The position numbers and the translations under genes were made by a program. From contig NZ_CP064788.1 of the NCBI RefSeq assembly GCF_017094525.1, positions 2,527,030 to 2,591,029 on the forward strand: a stretch of DNA of 64,000 bases, read 5' to 3'. Below the pieces are notes generated by a model. The model was not told the DNA's origin, searched no databases, and saw only the letters and a list, made by a program, of their open reading frames with translations. This stretch comes from Halapricum desulfuricans. GTDB taxonomy: Archaea > Halobacteriota > Halobacteria > Halobacteriales > Haloarculaceae. How positions within the stretch are numbered: the stretch's first letter is position 1; each line of letters opens with the position of its first letter. Positions 29,008 through 36,572 of this stretch are shown here, piece after piece.

Positions 29008-31122
29008 ATGGACGAAAAGCGGGAACTGACGAGCGTCGACATCGCGGCGCTGGCCGGCGAGCTCGGCCAGTATCGCGGCGCGCACGTCGACAAGGTCTAT
29101 CTCTATCCCGACGAGGACCTGCTGCGGTTTCGCATGAGCGACTACGACCGCGGACGGACCGAGCTGCTGATCGAGGTCGGCGAGAACAAGCGCGCGCACG
29201 TCGCCGACCCCGAGCACGTGCCGGACGCGCCCGAGCGACCGCCGAACTTCGCGATGATGCTTCGCAATCGCCTCTCGGGGGCGACGCTGGAGGCCGTCGA
29301 GCAGTTCGAGTTCGACCGCATCCTCACGCTGCGATTCGAGCGCGAGGCCGACTCAACGACGGTCGTCGCCGAGCTGTTCGGTGACGGCAACGTGGCCGTT
29401 CTCGACGAGAACGACGACGTCGTCGACTGTCTGGAGACGGTCCGACTGAAGTCCAGAACGGTCGTGCCCGGCTCGCACTACGAGTTTCCCTCGGCGCGGT
29501 TCAACCCGCTCACCGTCGACTACGAGCGGTTCCGCGAGCGGATGGCACAGTCCGACAGCGACGTCGTCCGGACGCTGGCGACCCAGCTCAACTTCGGTGG
29601 GCTGTACGGCGAAGAGCTGTGCTCGCGAGCCGGGGTCCCATACAATCAGGACATCGAAGCGACCGGCGACGAGGAATTCGAGGCGCTCTACCGAGAGATC
29701 GAGTCGCTGTCGCGGCGACTCGGCGAGGGGGATCTGGACGCCCGCGTCTACTACGAGAGCGACGGCGACGACCGGGTCCGCGTGGACGTGACGCCGTTCC
29801 CTCTCGCGGAGTACGCCGACCGCGAGAGCGAGCCCTTCGAGTCGTTCAACGAGGCGCTTGACGACTACTTCACGAACGTCGACGCCGACCACAGCGACCG
29901 CGACGGCGGCGAAGAGCGCGGCCGCCCGGACTTCGAGGCCGAGATCGAGAAACAGAAACGCATCATCGACCAGCAACAGCAGGCCATCGAGGACTTCGAG
30001 CGACAGGCCGAGGCCGAACGCGAGAGGGCCGAACTCCTGTACGCCAACTACGACCTGGTCGACGAGGTGCTCTCGACGGTCCGGGCCGCCCGCGAGGAGG
30101 GGCGATCGTGGGAGGCCATCGAGGAGACGCTCGCTGACGGTGCCGAGCGGGGCATCGAGGCCGCGACGGCCGTGGTCGGCGTCGACGCCAGCGAGGGGAC
30201 GGTGACCGTCGACGTGGACGACACCCGGATCGAACTCGAGGTCGCGGACGGCGTCGAGAAGAACGCCGACCGGCTCTACACCGAGGCAAAGCGCATCGAG
30301 GGGAAGAAAGAGGGGGCCAAGGCGGCGATCGAGGACACCCGGGAACGCCTCGAAGAGATCGAGGCCGAACGCGACGCCTGGGAGGCGACGGATGAGGAGG
30401 AAGAAACCGACGCCGAGGAGGCCGAGGACGTCGACTGGCTCGCGCGCTCGTCGATCCCGATCCGCCAGACCGAACAGTGGTACGAGCGGTTCCGGTGGTT
30501 CCACACGAGCGACGACTTCCTGGTGATCGGAGGCCGAAGCGCCGACCAGAACGAGGAACTCGTCAAGAAGTACCTTGATCGCGGGGACCTGTTCTTCCAC
30601 ACGCAGGCCCACGGCGCGCCGGCGACGATCCTGAAGGCGACCGGGCCCAGCGAGAGCCCGGACGACGACATCGAGATCCCCGAGACCAGCCGCGAGGAGG
30701 CCGCCCAGTTCGCGGTCTCGTACTCGACGGTCTGGAAGGAGGGCAAGTACGCCGCCGACGTCTACGAGGTCGATCACGATCAGGTGACCAAGACCCCCGA
30801 GAGCGGCGAGTACCTCGAGAAGGGGAGTTTCGCGATCCGGGGCGACCGAACCTACTACGAGGACACGCCGGTCGGCGTCGCGGTCGGGATCGCCTGCGAA
30901 CCGGAGACGCGCGTGATCGGGGGGCCGCCCAGCGCCATCACCGACCGCGCCGAGACGACCATCGAGGTCGAACCGGGTCAGTACGCTCAAAATGACATCG
31001 CCAAGCGACTCTACCGCGATTTCAAGCAGCGGTTCGTCGACGAGACCTTCGTCCGGAAGGTCGCCAGCCCGGACCTGATCCAGGAGTTCCTGCCGCCGGG
31101 CGGCAGTCGGATGGTCGAGTGA
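29008..31122 (+). CDS. RqcH/NEMF-type ribosome quality-control protein (NFACT)
   Basis: 704 residues with the full NFACT architecture: an N-terminal FbpA-like NFACT-N domain (RELTSVDIAALAGELGQYRGAHVDKVYLY), a long acidic coiled-coil region around 310-350 and 425-470, and the C-terminal NFACT-R/DUF814 domain (WYERFRWFHTSDDFLVIGGRSADQNEELVKKY...). Homologues bind stalled 50S subunits carrying peptidyl-tRNA and recruit Ala-tRNA to add C-terminal tails (bacterial RqcH, eukaryotic Rqc2/NEMF). An archaeal role in the same rescue pathway is inferred. The ATG at 29008 matches the family N terminus; a long upstream in-frame extension is an artefact. Confidence 0.9.
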   Translation: MDEKRELTSVDIAALAGELGQYRGAHVDKVYLYPDEDLLRFRMSDYDRGRTELLIEVGENKRAHVADPEHVPDAPERPPNFAMMLRNRLSGATLEAVEQFEFDRILTLRFEREADSTTVVAELFGDGNVAVLDENDDVVDCLETVRLKSRTVVPGSHYEFPSARFNPLTVDYERFRERMAQSDSDVVRTLATQLNFGGLYGEELCSRAGVPYNQDIEATGDEEFEALYREIESLSRRLGEGDLDARVYYESDGDDRVRVDVTPFPLAEYADRESEPFESFNEALDDYFTNVDADHSDRDGGEERGRPDFEAEIEKQKRIIDQQQQAIEDFERQAEAERERAELLYANYDLVDEVLSTVRAAREEGRSWEAIEETLADGAERGIEAATAVVGVDASEGTVTVDVDDTRIELEVADGVEKNADRLYTEAKRIEGKKEGAKAAIEDTRERLEEIEAERDAWEATDEEEETDAEEAEDVDWLARSSIPIRQTEQWYERFRWFHTSDDFLVIGGRSADQNEELVKKYLDRGDLFFHTQAHGAPATILKATGPSESPDDDIEIPETSREEAAQFAVSYSTVWKEGKYAADVYEVDHDQVTKTPESGEYLEKGSFAIRGDRTYYEDTPVGVAVGIACEPETRVIGGPPSAITDRAETTIEVEPGQYAQNDIAKRLYRDFKQRFVDETFVRKVASPDLIQEFLPPGGSRMVE

Positions 31123-31155
31123 TAGCGGCGAACGGCGTCCGCGCCCTGCCGTCGA

Positions 31156-31920
31156 TCACTCCGGGAACAGCTCGACCTCGCGTTCGATCCCGTCGATCCG
31201 TTCGACATCCGCGGGATCGAGCGACAGGTCGCGCGCGGCGCGGTTCGCCTCGAGGTGCTCGCGGCCGGACGCCTTGGGGATCGTGACGACGTCGTCGTGC
31301 GCCAGCACCCAGGCGATCGAGACGGCCGCGGGCGAGGTGCCGTGTTTCTCCGCGACGGCCCGAATCTCGGGCACGTCGAACACTTCCCCGCCGGCCAGCG
31401 GCGAGTACGCGACGACGGTGTACCCCCGATCGCGAGCCTGTTCGAGCACGCCGGGCTCCTGAAAGAGCGGGTGAAACTCCACCTGATTGGCGACCAGCGG
31501 GACCGAACAGGCCTCGGCGGCGCGGTCGTACTGCTCGGGCGTGAAGTTGCTCACCGCGAGACGGTCGGCCAGTCCCGCATCGTGGACGGCTTCGAGTGCC
31601 GCCATCGTCCCCTCCGGGTCGTAGCCGCCGCGCGGACGGTGGACGTACAGCAACTCGACCCGGTCGACGCCGAGCCGGTCGAGGCTGGCGCGGGTCCCCG
31701 CCTCGACTGCGTCTGGCGCGAGCGAGTCGACCCACAGCTTCGTCGCCAGCGTGACGTCCTCGCGGGGGACGGGACTGTCGGCCAGCCCCTCGCCGACGAC
31801 GCGCTCGTTCTCGTAGATCTGTGCGGTGTCGAGGTGTCGATAGCCGACCTCGAGGGCCGTCTCGATCACGGCCGGGTCGTCGATGCTCATCGTCCCGAGT
31901 CCGACCTGCGGGAAGTCCAT
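31156..31920 (-). CDS. Aldo/keto reductase
   Basis: 254-residue AKR barrel. The catalytic tetrad is complete: D31 and Y36 in RHLDTAQIYENE, K61 in ATKLW, H94 in YVHRPRG. Downstream, NQVEFHPL and VAYSPLAGG, then IPKASGREHLEANRAA, bind NADP(H). Reduces carbonyls of sugars or aldehydes; specific substrate not evident. The start at 31920 begins MDFPQVGLGTMS; an in-frame ATG at 32022 would overlap the divergent gene start. Convergent with the RqcH gene (33-base gap). Confidence 0.87.
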   Translation of the reverse strand: MDFPQVGLGTMSIDDPAVIETALEVGYRHLDTAQIYENERVVGEGLADSPVPREDVTLATKLWVDSLAPDAVEAGTRASLDRLGVDRVELLYVHRPRGGYDPEGTMAALEAVHDAGLADRLAVSNFTPEQYDRAAEACSVPLVANQVEFHPLFQEPGVLEQARDRGYTVVAYSPLAGGEVFDVPEIRAVAEKHGTSPAAVSIAWVLAHDDVVTIPKASGREHLEANRAARDLSLDPADVERIDGIEREVELFPE

Positions 31921-32021
31921 ACCGACGACACGGCAGCGTGCCAGTAAGGCGTGTCGGCGTCGCGTCCCGGGACCGTCACGAAAAGCAACCCTTTTGCGCT
32001 CGCTGGGCGGACTGTCGGCCA

Positions 32022-33830
32022 ATGCTGGGGTTGCGCTCGGCCGCCGGCCGCGCGAAGCGACGGCTCGTCGCCGACCTGCGTTCCGATCCGTATCTCGTGG
32101 CGATACTGGCCGTCACGATCTTTCTGGCGGGGCTGTACGTCTGGCACGAGATCCCGAACTTCGCCACCTGGGACGAGCGCGACCGGGTCCTCGACCCGCT
32201 GGTCGCCTACGGCCGGATCATCGACGAGCCGAGCCTCGGCGCGCTCCGGGAGGGAGTCATCTGGGGGCGCGAACCGTTCGGGGCGACGTTCTACCTCTAC
32301 GGGCTGGCGCTGTTGCCGGTCGTGATCGCGGCCGCCCTCCTCGGCGATCTCGACGCGCTCGCGTCGCTCGGCTTGCCCGGGAAGGGGTCGGAGCTGTTCG
32401 GCTTCTGGGAGGTCTGGCACACCACCCCCGAGTGGATCTGGACGGCGAGCCTGCTTACCGTTCGCCTGCTGAACGTCGCTTTCGCCGCCGGTGTCGTGTA
32501 TCTCACCTACCGGATCGGGACGTACCTGCGCGATCGGACGACCGGCCGACTCGCCGGGGCCTTCCTCGCGGTCACCTGGGGGCTGATCACCCTCGCCCAC
32601 GAGGGCGGGGAGGACATCCCGTCGGTGTTCGCCCTGCTGCTGGCGCTGTACCTGCTGATCCGGTACGTCGAGACGGGCGAGCGCCGGCGGTTTTTCGAGG
32701 CCAGCGCCGTCGGCGCGGCCGCGATGACGCTGAAGCTGACCGTCGCGCCGATCGTGTTCACCATCGCCATCGCGCATCTCCTGCGGATCTACCGCGAGGG
32801 CGACTCCTGGCGGCGGCTGTTCGCGGACCGGGACCTGCTGATCGACGGGGCCGCCGTCGGGGCGGTCGTCATCCTGCTGGGGTTCCCGACGCTGCTGGTC
32901 GGCGGGTTCGTCGAGTTCTTTTCGCGTATCATCGGCCACCCGGCGTATCGAGTCGCCGTCGAGAAGGGGCCGAGCGCGCCGATCTGGTGGTGGTTCCTCC
33001 GCGGGTATGTCAACGCCTTCGGGCTCCCGCTGTTCCTCGCGAGCGTGTTCGGGCTCGGCGCGGCGCTCGTCCGCCTCCGGAATCGCTGGACCGACGGCTC
33101 GACGATCCTGCTCGCGTATCTCGGGTTGCACGTGTTCCTGCTGGCCGGCTTTCACGACTTCCGCCCGCATCACCTCCTGGCGACGCTGCCGCTGCTGGTC
33201 GTCTTCCTCGCCGCGGAACTCTCGCGGCTGGACGCGTCCCGGCCCGGGGTCGCCCGGTCGGTCGTCGCCGTCCTCCTGATCACGTCCGGCGCGTACGCCG
33301 CCGTCGGTTCGGCGGGATACGGCTCGATGGCGCGGGCAGAGGCGGTCGAGTGGATGGACGACAACGTCGAGCGTGACGCGACAATGGAGTTCTACACGCG
33401 CGGGTTCGAGGAGTCCGCGACGCCCCACTGGATCGACGCCCAGTACCCCTACGCCGGAGACGACCGCGCGTCACTCGAGCCCTGCCCGGAGTACGTGCAA
33501 CTGTCCTACCGGGATCTGTTGTATCTCCGATCGGTTCCCGACGACCACCGGAGTTCCTACGTCCGGCACAACACAGCGGCGCGGGCCGCGCACGTCCGGG
33601 CGCTGCTCAACGGCAGTTACGGCTACGAGATCGTCGCCGAGTTCGGGGACCGACCGCCGGCGTTCGTGCCCAAGCGACCGACGCCCGGGTCGATCACCGA
33701 GATCCTCCCGCTGGGGATCTACCCCCAGTCCGATCAGTACGCCGACGAGCAGGAACTGCGGGCAAACCAGTACGTCGCGATTCTCGCGTACAACGGCAGC
33801 TGTGAGGAGCCGCTCCCGCGACCGGAATGA
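32022..33830 (+). CDS. Membrane glycosyltransferase of the ArnT/PMT (GT-C) type
   Basis: 602 residues with about 11-12 membrane helices, followed by a soluble C-terminal part of about 180 residues from ARAEAVEWMDDNVERD. The first extracytoplasmic loop has ATWDERDRV with adjacent D51-E52, the acidic pair that marks GT-C enzymes using lipid-linked sugars (ArnT, PMT, dolichol-linked). It probably transfers a sugar from a polyprenyl carrier to a lipid or surface glycan. The ATG at 32022 is chosen because an upstream in-frame stretch of 67 residues lacks similarity. Divergent from the aldo/keto reductase (101-base gap). Confidence 0.75.
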   Translation: MLGLRSAAGRAKRRLVADLRSDPYLVAILAVTIFLAGLYVWHEIPNFATWDERDRVLDPLVAYGRIIDEPSLGALREGVIWGREPFGATFYLYGLALLPVVIAAALLGDLDALASLGLPGKGSELFGFWEVWHTTPEWIWTASLLTVRLLNVAFAAGVVYLTYRIGTYLRDRTTGRLAGAFLAVTWGLITLAHEGGEDIPSVFALLLALYLLIRYVETGERRRFFEASAVGAAAMTLKLTVAPIVFTIAIAHLLRIYREGDSWRRLFADRDLLIDGAAVGAVVILLGFPTLLVGGFVEFFSRIIGHPAYRVAVEKGPSAPIWWWFLRGYVNAFGLPLFLASVFGLGAALVRLRNRWTDGSTILLAYLGLHVFLLAGFHDFRPHHLLATLPLLVVFLAAELSRLDASRPGVARSVVAVLLITSGAYAAVGSAGYGSMARAEAVEWMDDNVERDATMEFYTRGFEESATPHWIDAQYPYAGDDRASLEPCPEYVQLSYRDLLYLRSVPDDHRSSYVRHNTAARAAHVRALLNGSYGYEIVAEFGDRPPAFVPKRPTPGSITEILPLGIYPQSDQYADEQELRANQYVAILAYNGSCEEPLPRPE

Positions 33831-33969
33831 TCGTGACCGTTGTACGTCTGCTCCGGGTCGACCGCATGACTGCGTGTGGTCACGAACGGACAGCAGGTCG
33901 CGGGCAGCATGCCAGCAATATCCGCCGCCCTGCACAGGGTTTTGTCCGTCCCGACGGTGGGGACGACCG

Positions 33970-34392
33970 ATGGATCCGGTCGAGCTGTTCAACGAGATGC
34001 CGTTCGCGCGACTGCTGGGGATCGAGCTGACGGCGGCCGCGGACGGGCACGCCGAGGGGCGACTGCACGTCACGGACGACCACACCACGAACCCGGAGAC
34101 GGGGGTCGTCCACGGCGGGGCGACGTTCGCGCTGGCAGACAGCGTCGCCGACGCCGCGGTCGTCTCGCTGGCCGGCGAGCTCGTGCCGACGGTCGACATG
34201 CGGATCGATTACCTCGCGCCGGTGACGACCGACGTGTACGCGGTGGCGGACGTCCTCCGGGACGGCGGATCGCTTGCAGTCGCGGAGGTCGAACTGTTCG
34301 ACGAATCGGAGACGCACGTCGCGACTGCACACGGGGCCTACAAGACCGGCGGATCGGAGGCGGACAACGTCTGGCGCGGCTCACAACAGTAG
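33970..34392 (+). CDS. PaaI-type hotdog thioesterase
   Basis: 140 residues in the hotdog fold. PFARLLGIELTAAADGHAEGRL and the helix-leading NPETGVVHGGATFALADSVADAA correspond to the PaaI/YbgC thioesterase core, where the conserved His-Gly-Gly loop binds acyl-CoA. It probably hydrolyses an acyl-CoA or related thioester. The ATG at 33970 starts the family N terminus; the long upstream in-frame region is the shadow of the glycosyltransferase gene. Lies 139 bases after that gene. Confidence 0.83.
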   Translation: MDPVELFNEMPFARLLGIELTAAADGHAEGRLHVTDDHTTNPETGVVHGGATFALADSVADAAVVSLAGELVPTVDMRIDYLAPVTTDVYAVADVLRDGGSLAVAEVELFDESETHVATAHGAYKTGGSEADNVWRGSQQ

Positions 34393-34413
34393 TCCGGAAG
34401 CCACGCCCTCAGC

Positions 34414-34935
34414 TCACTTGGAGGGATCGGACAGCAGGTAACTGACGGCCAACACGAGATAGAGACGGCCGTGTGTGGCGAGATACGAGTCGAGCGCGTC
34501 CGGCGTCTCGAAGGCCTCGCCGTATCGGTCGTACAGCAGGGTCTGCTCGCCGTCCCAGTCGATCGCGTTTCGGAACTGCCCGAGGAGTTCGCTCCCGAGC
34601 GGGGACTCGACTGTCACCGTGTTCGGCAGGTTCGCCCAGTCGGTGACCTCGCTGAGGTCGAACGCGTCGAAGTCCCGAACGAGATCGAACGTGTCTTTCG
34701 GCGTCGTGTGCTCCGGAAGCGAGGGTCGGCCGTCGCGGTGCTGGAGCGCACCGGTCGCCAGCGCCTGGGCGACGGCCGGGTGCTCGGCCGGAACGACCAC
34801 CGCGACGACGTCCTCGAGATACGCCGTGACGCCGGCAGGCGCAGACGGAGACGCACCGTTGACCTGCGGTGTCGGCCGGTCGTCCGACGAAGAGGTCACG
34901 TCAGAGGCGGAATCGCCACGGCGATCTCGGTCCAT
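34414..34935 (-). CDS. Haloarchaeal hypothetical protein
   Basis: 173 residues, no family recognised. The first 35 residues are low-complexity, rich in Ser, Asp and Pro. The remainder is a compact acidic globular-looking domain from VTAYLEDVVAVVVPAEHPAVAQAL to LDSYLATHGRLYLVLAVSYLLSDPSK, whose end is weakly hydrophobic but too short for certain membrane insertion. A TATA-like gttaact about 27 bases upstream of the ATG supports expression. It is convergent with the thioesterase gene (21-base gap) and is the last ordinary gene before the accessory patch. Confidence 0.6.
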   Translation of the reverse strand: MDRDRRGDSASDVTSSSDDRPTPQVNGASPSAPAGVTAYLEDVVAVVVPAEHPAVAQALATGALQHRDGRPSLPEHTTPKDTFDLVRDFDAFDLSEVTDWANLPNTVTVESPLGSELLGQFRNAIDWDGEQTLLYDRYGEAFETPDALDSYLATHGRLYLVLAVSYLLSDPSK

Positions 34936-35083
34936 ATACGTGGCTGACGACTCGCAGACAGTTAACGTTTGCAGTGAACTGCCTCGGGGTCGAGCCCGCG
35001 AGGCACTCGGCCTGTCTTTCTGTGAAGTACCTCGGGGTCGATCGGCGGCTCTCGTCCGAATAGGCGGACCACCTTTGTTCGAT
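34936..35083. other. Non-coding stretch with imperfect 21-bp direct repeats
   Basis: No gene is supported here. Two near-identical 21-base units (18 of 21 positions equal) begin at 34974 and 35022, each containing cctcggggtcga. The first is followed by a partial inverted copy (GCCTCG at 34981-34986, CGAGGC at 34999-35004). Such sequences are often edges of old transposons, but no transposase reading frame survives. Confidence 0.4.
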
Positions 35084-35198
35084 GCCGCCCAACCCCCGGT
35101 CGATGAGGACGATCAAGGACAGCGTCCACGACTACATCGAGGTCGAGGGCGTCGCCCGAAATCTGCTGGATGCTGCGGCGCTCTAGAAACTACCGCCA
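35084..35198 (+). pseudogene. Decayed duplicate of the 5' end of the HD-domain gene
   Basis: The sequence parallels 36554-36667, covering about 19 bases before the start codon and the first 32 codons of the HD-hydrolase gene at 36573. The ATG at 35103 begins MRTIKDSVHDYIEVEGVARN, almost the same as the intact MKTIKDSVHDYIEVEGVARD. At codon 28 the intact CAG (Gln) is TAG, and a further single-base insertion shifts the frame. About nine of the first 81 coding bases differ, so it is not a recent copy. The homology stops abruptly near 35198; the rest of the gene is absent. Confidence 0.85.
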
Positions 35199-35379
35199 GT
35201 TCGCGACGGTGGATTGCTCGCGGCGTTCAGTGGCTCGTAGGACTCTGCACGGGGGCGACGCGCCAGAGCGTGAGCACGGCACGAGTGACCAGCGTTTCGA
35301 GAGGTTTTCGATGCAGTACGCCTCGATGTCGGCTGGGTCAGAGCTAGCCTCCGGAGGCGGATGAAAGTGTTCGAGACCT
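35199..35379. other. Gap between the gene remnant and the antitoxin gene
   Basis: 181 bases with no supported gene. Reverse-strand reading frames here are open but show no family features and run into the antitoxin gene. Nothing further is recognised. Confidence 0.4.
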
Positions 35380-35826
35380 TCACGACGGAGCCGCAGCGGC
35401 GTCACTACCGTCACGTTCGAAGGGCAGATCGATCCGGAGTTCGTCGAACCACACGACTGGTCGCTTTCGTTGTGCCTCATCGACGAAGTAGACGATACCG
35501 AGTCGCGCGAGTCGCGTGAGTTCCTCGTGGACGTTCTTGACGTCTCGATCGACGACGCGGGCCGCCTCGTTGATGCTCGCCGGTCGGTCGCGCCGAACCG
35601 CCTCGATCAGATCGAGCGTCCGCGGCGTGAACGTCGACAGCAAGTCGTCGTAACTCTCGAAGGAGATCGTCGGCGGGGAGTCGACGTCTTCGTCCGCCTG
35701 CAGTCCTCGAATCGCCGCCTGGACGCCGTCATGAAACGCCGACGAGGGGCCGACGGTAACGACGAGCGTCGATTCGTGCTGGAGCTGTTCGCGTTCCATC
35801 GGATGCAACGGTGGCGTGTCAGTCAT
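35380..35826 (-). CDS. HVO_A0114-family winged-helix protein, probable antitoxin (TumA-like)
   Basis: 148 residues. The central block FTPRTLDLIEAVRRDRPASINEAARVVDRDVKNVHEELTRLARLGIVYF is a MarR-like winged helix, followed by RKRPVVWFDELRIDLPF, the ending typical of haloarchaeal HVO_A0114-type proteins. These genes commonly pair with TumE-type proteins and are annotated as DNA-binding antitoxins. The start at 35826 overlaps the upstream TumE-like gene by 8 bases with gaggtg before the ATG, so translation is coupled. It probably represses its own promoter through the palindromes at 36194-36244. Confidence 0.7.
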   Translation of the reverse strand: MTDTPPLHPMEREQLQHESTLVVTVGPSSAFHDGVQAAIRGLQADEDVDSPPTISFESYDDLLSTFTPRTLDLIEAVRRDRPASINEAARVVDRDVKNVHEELTRLARLGIVYFVDEAQRKRPVVWFDELRIDLPFERDGSDAAAAPS

Positions 35827-36187
35827 GGGGGTCACCTCGCTGGGGGTCGGCGGCGATCTCGAACGCTGATTTGGGGATCTCGCGCCAGAACCGATCCCAG
35901 AGATCGACCATTCCGGGAAACTCGATCTGGACCGGTTCGGGATCTGGGGCTGCATGGAGTTCGTGGCCTTTCGTGTCCTCGTGTGCGTTGTCGTACCGCC
36001 GGATCGTCCCGTCTTCGAGCGTCGCCGGCGGGTTCGGTTCGGTCGCCCCGTAGTGGAGGTTGTACGCCCACCCGGAGGAGTATACATCGCGGTCCGTCCG
36101 CATCACGAAGACGCGGACGAGCGTCCCGTCCTCGTACTTCATGGTCCGACTGATCCCGTCCAGCTCGTCCTCCGGCAGGGGACTCAT
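35819..36187 (-). CDS. TumE-family (DUF6516) toxin-like protein
   Basis: 122 residues. The motif string KYEDGTLVRVFVM ... WAYNLHYG ... RYDNAHEDTKGHELH ... IEFPGMVDLWDRFW matches the TumE/DUF6516 layout (YxDG, RYDN, GHxxH, hydrophobic helix). TumE proteins are predicted toxins of type II modules, some proposed to be nucleases; activity here is not shown. The pair with the winged-helix gene and the autoregulatory-looking promoter support a toxin-antitoxin module in which the toxin gene comes first. Confidence 0.65.
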   Translation of the reverse strand: MSPLPEDELDGISRTMKYEDGTLVRVFVMRTDRDVYSSGWAYNLHYGATEPNPPATLEDGTIRRYDNAHEDTKGHELHAAPDPEPVQIEFPGMVDLWDRFWREIPKSAFEIAADPQRGDPHD

Positions 36188-36193
36188 CCTCGT

Positions 36194-36244
36194 CTATTGG
36201 TTGTGCGGCCAATAGCATAGTTCTATTGGTCAGGAGACCAATTG
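36194..36244. promoter_or_regulatory. Two tandem palindromic operators at the toxin/antitoxin promoter
   Basis: First palindrome: CTATTGG at 36194-36200 with CCAATAG at 36209-36215, perfect 7-base arms, 8-base spacer. Second: CTATTGGT at 36223-36230 with ACCAATTG at 36237-36244, one mismatch, 6-base spacer. Their left ends are 29 bases apart. The AT-rich tagcatagtt (36213-36222), about 27 bases before the toxin ATG at 36187, is the likely TATA region and lies between them. Repressor binding to both sites would close the promoter. Confidence 0.7.
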
Positions 36245-36434
36245 TCGGGATCCGGGTAGCGTGTCCAGCGTGGGAAACCAGTGGTTCCACAGCACGAAAA
36301 CCGTCCAGTAGAACTATACGATTGCTCGACAACTCTCGGGTAATGCGAACGCGCCGGGAACTACTTTGCGCTGAATCCGTCGCTCGTATTCGAGAAGCCG
36401 GACTGCGATTTCGTTCCTGCCACTGGCGACACTC
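36245..36434. other. Intergenic spacer of the accessory patch
   Basis: 190 bases with no supported gene. It contains TAGAACTAT (36309-36317), an inverted copy of ATAGTTCTA in the toxin promoter (36217-36225), and a short palindromic ACCAGTGGT. Both could be chance. Nothing else is recognised. Confidence 0.35.
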
Positions 36435-36514
36435 ATACTGCCGGCTGTAACAAACTGAAGGAATTCGCCACCCCGGGGTGGCGAATATCTTTACGAACTT
36501 ACAGCCGGCAGTAT
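36435..36514. repeat. 80-bp double-palindrome element, copy A1
   Basis: Exactly 80 bases with the symmetric layout 16-12-12-12-12-16. The outer 16-base arms ATACTGCCGGCTGTAA / TTACAGCCGGCAGTAT are perfect reverse complements. The inner 12-base arms ATTCGCCACCCC / GGGGTGGCGAAT are also perfect and abut. The two 12-base stretches between the stems are unpaired. Copy A2 at 42261 differs at two positions only. It lies 58 bases upstream of the HD gene. No transposase is encoded, so a MITE-like element or a structured regulatory element are the options. Confidence 0.85.
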
Positions 36515-36572
36515 CAGCCAGAAACTCGAGCAGGCCGACCCTTCATGTCACAGGCCGCCCAATCCCCGTCCA

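Noticed and set aside
31821-32021. 67-codon upstream extension of the glycosyltransferase frame
   Set aside because: Arg/Ser-rich translation, antisense to the aldo/keto reductase gene; composition unlike the acidic proteome.
35190-35480. Reverse-strand open frame of 96 codons downstream of the antitoxin
   Set aside because: It overlaps the antitoxin coding end in another frame, has no family features, and begins inside that gene.
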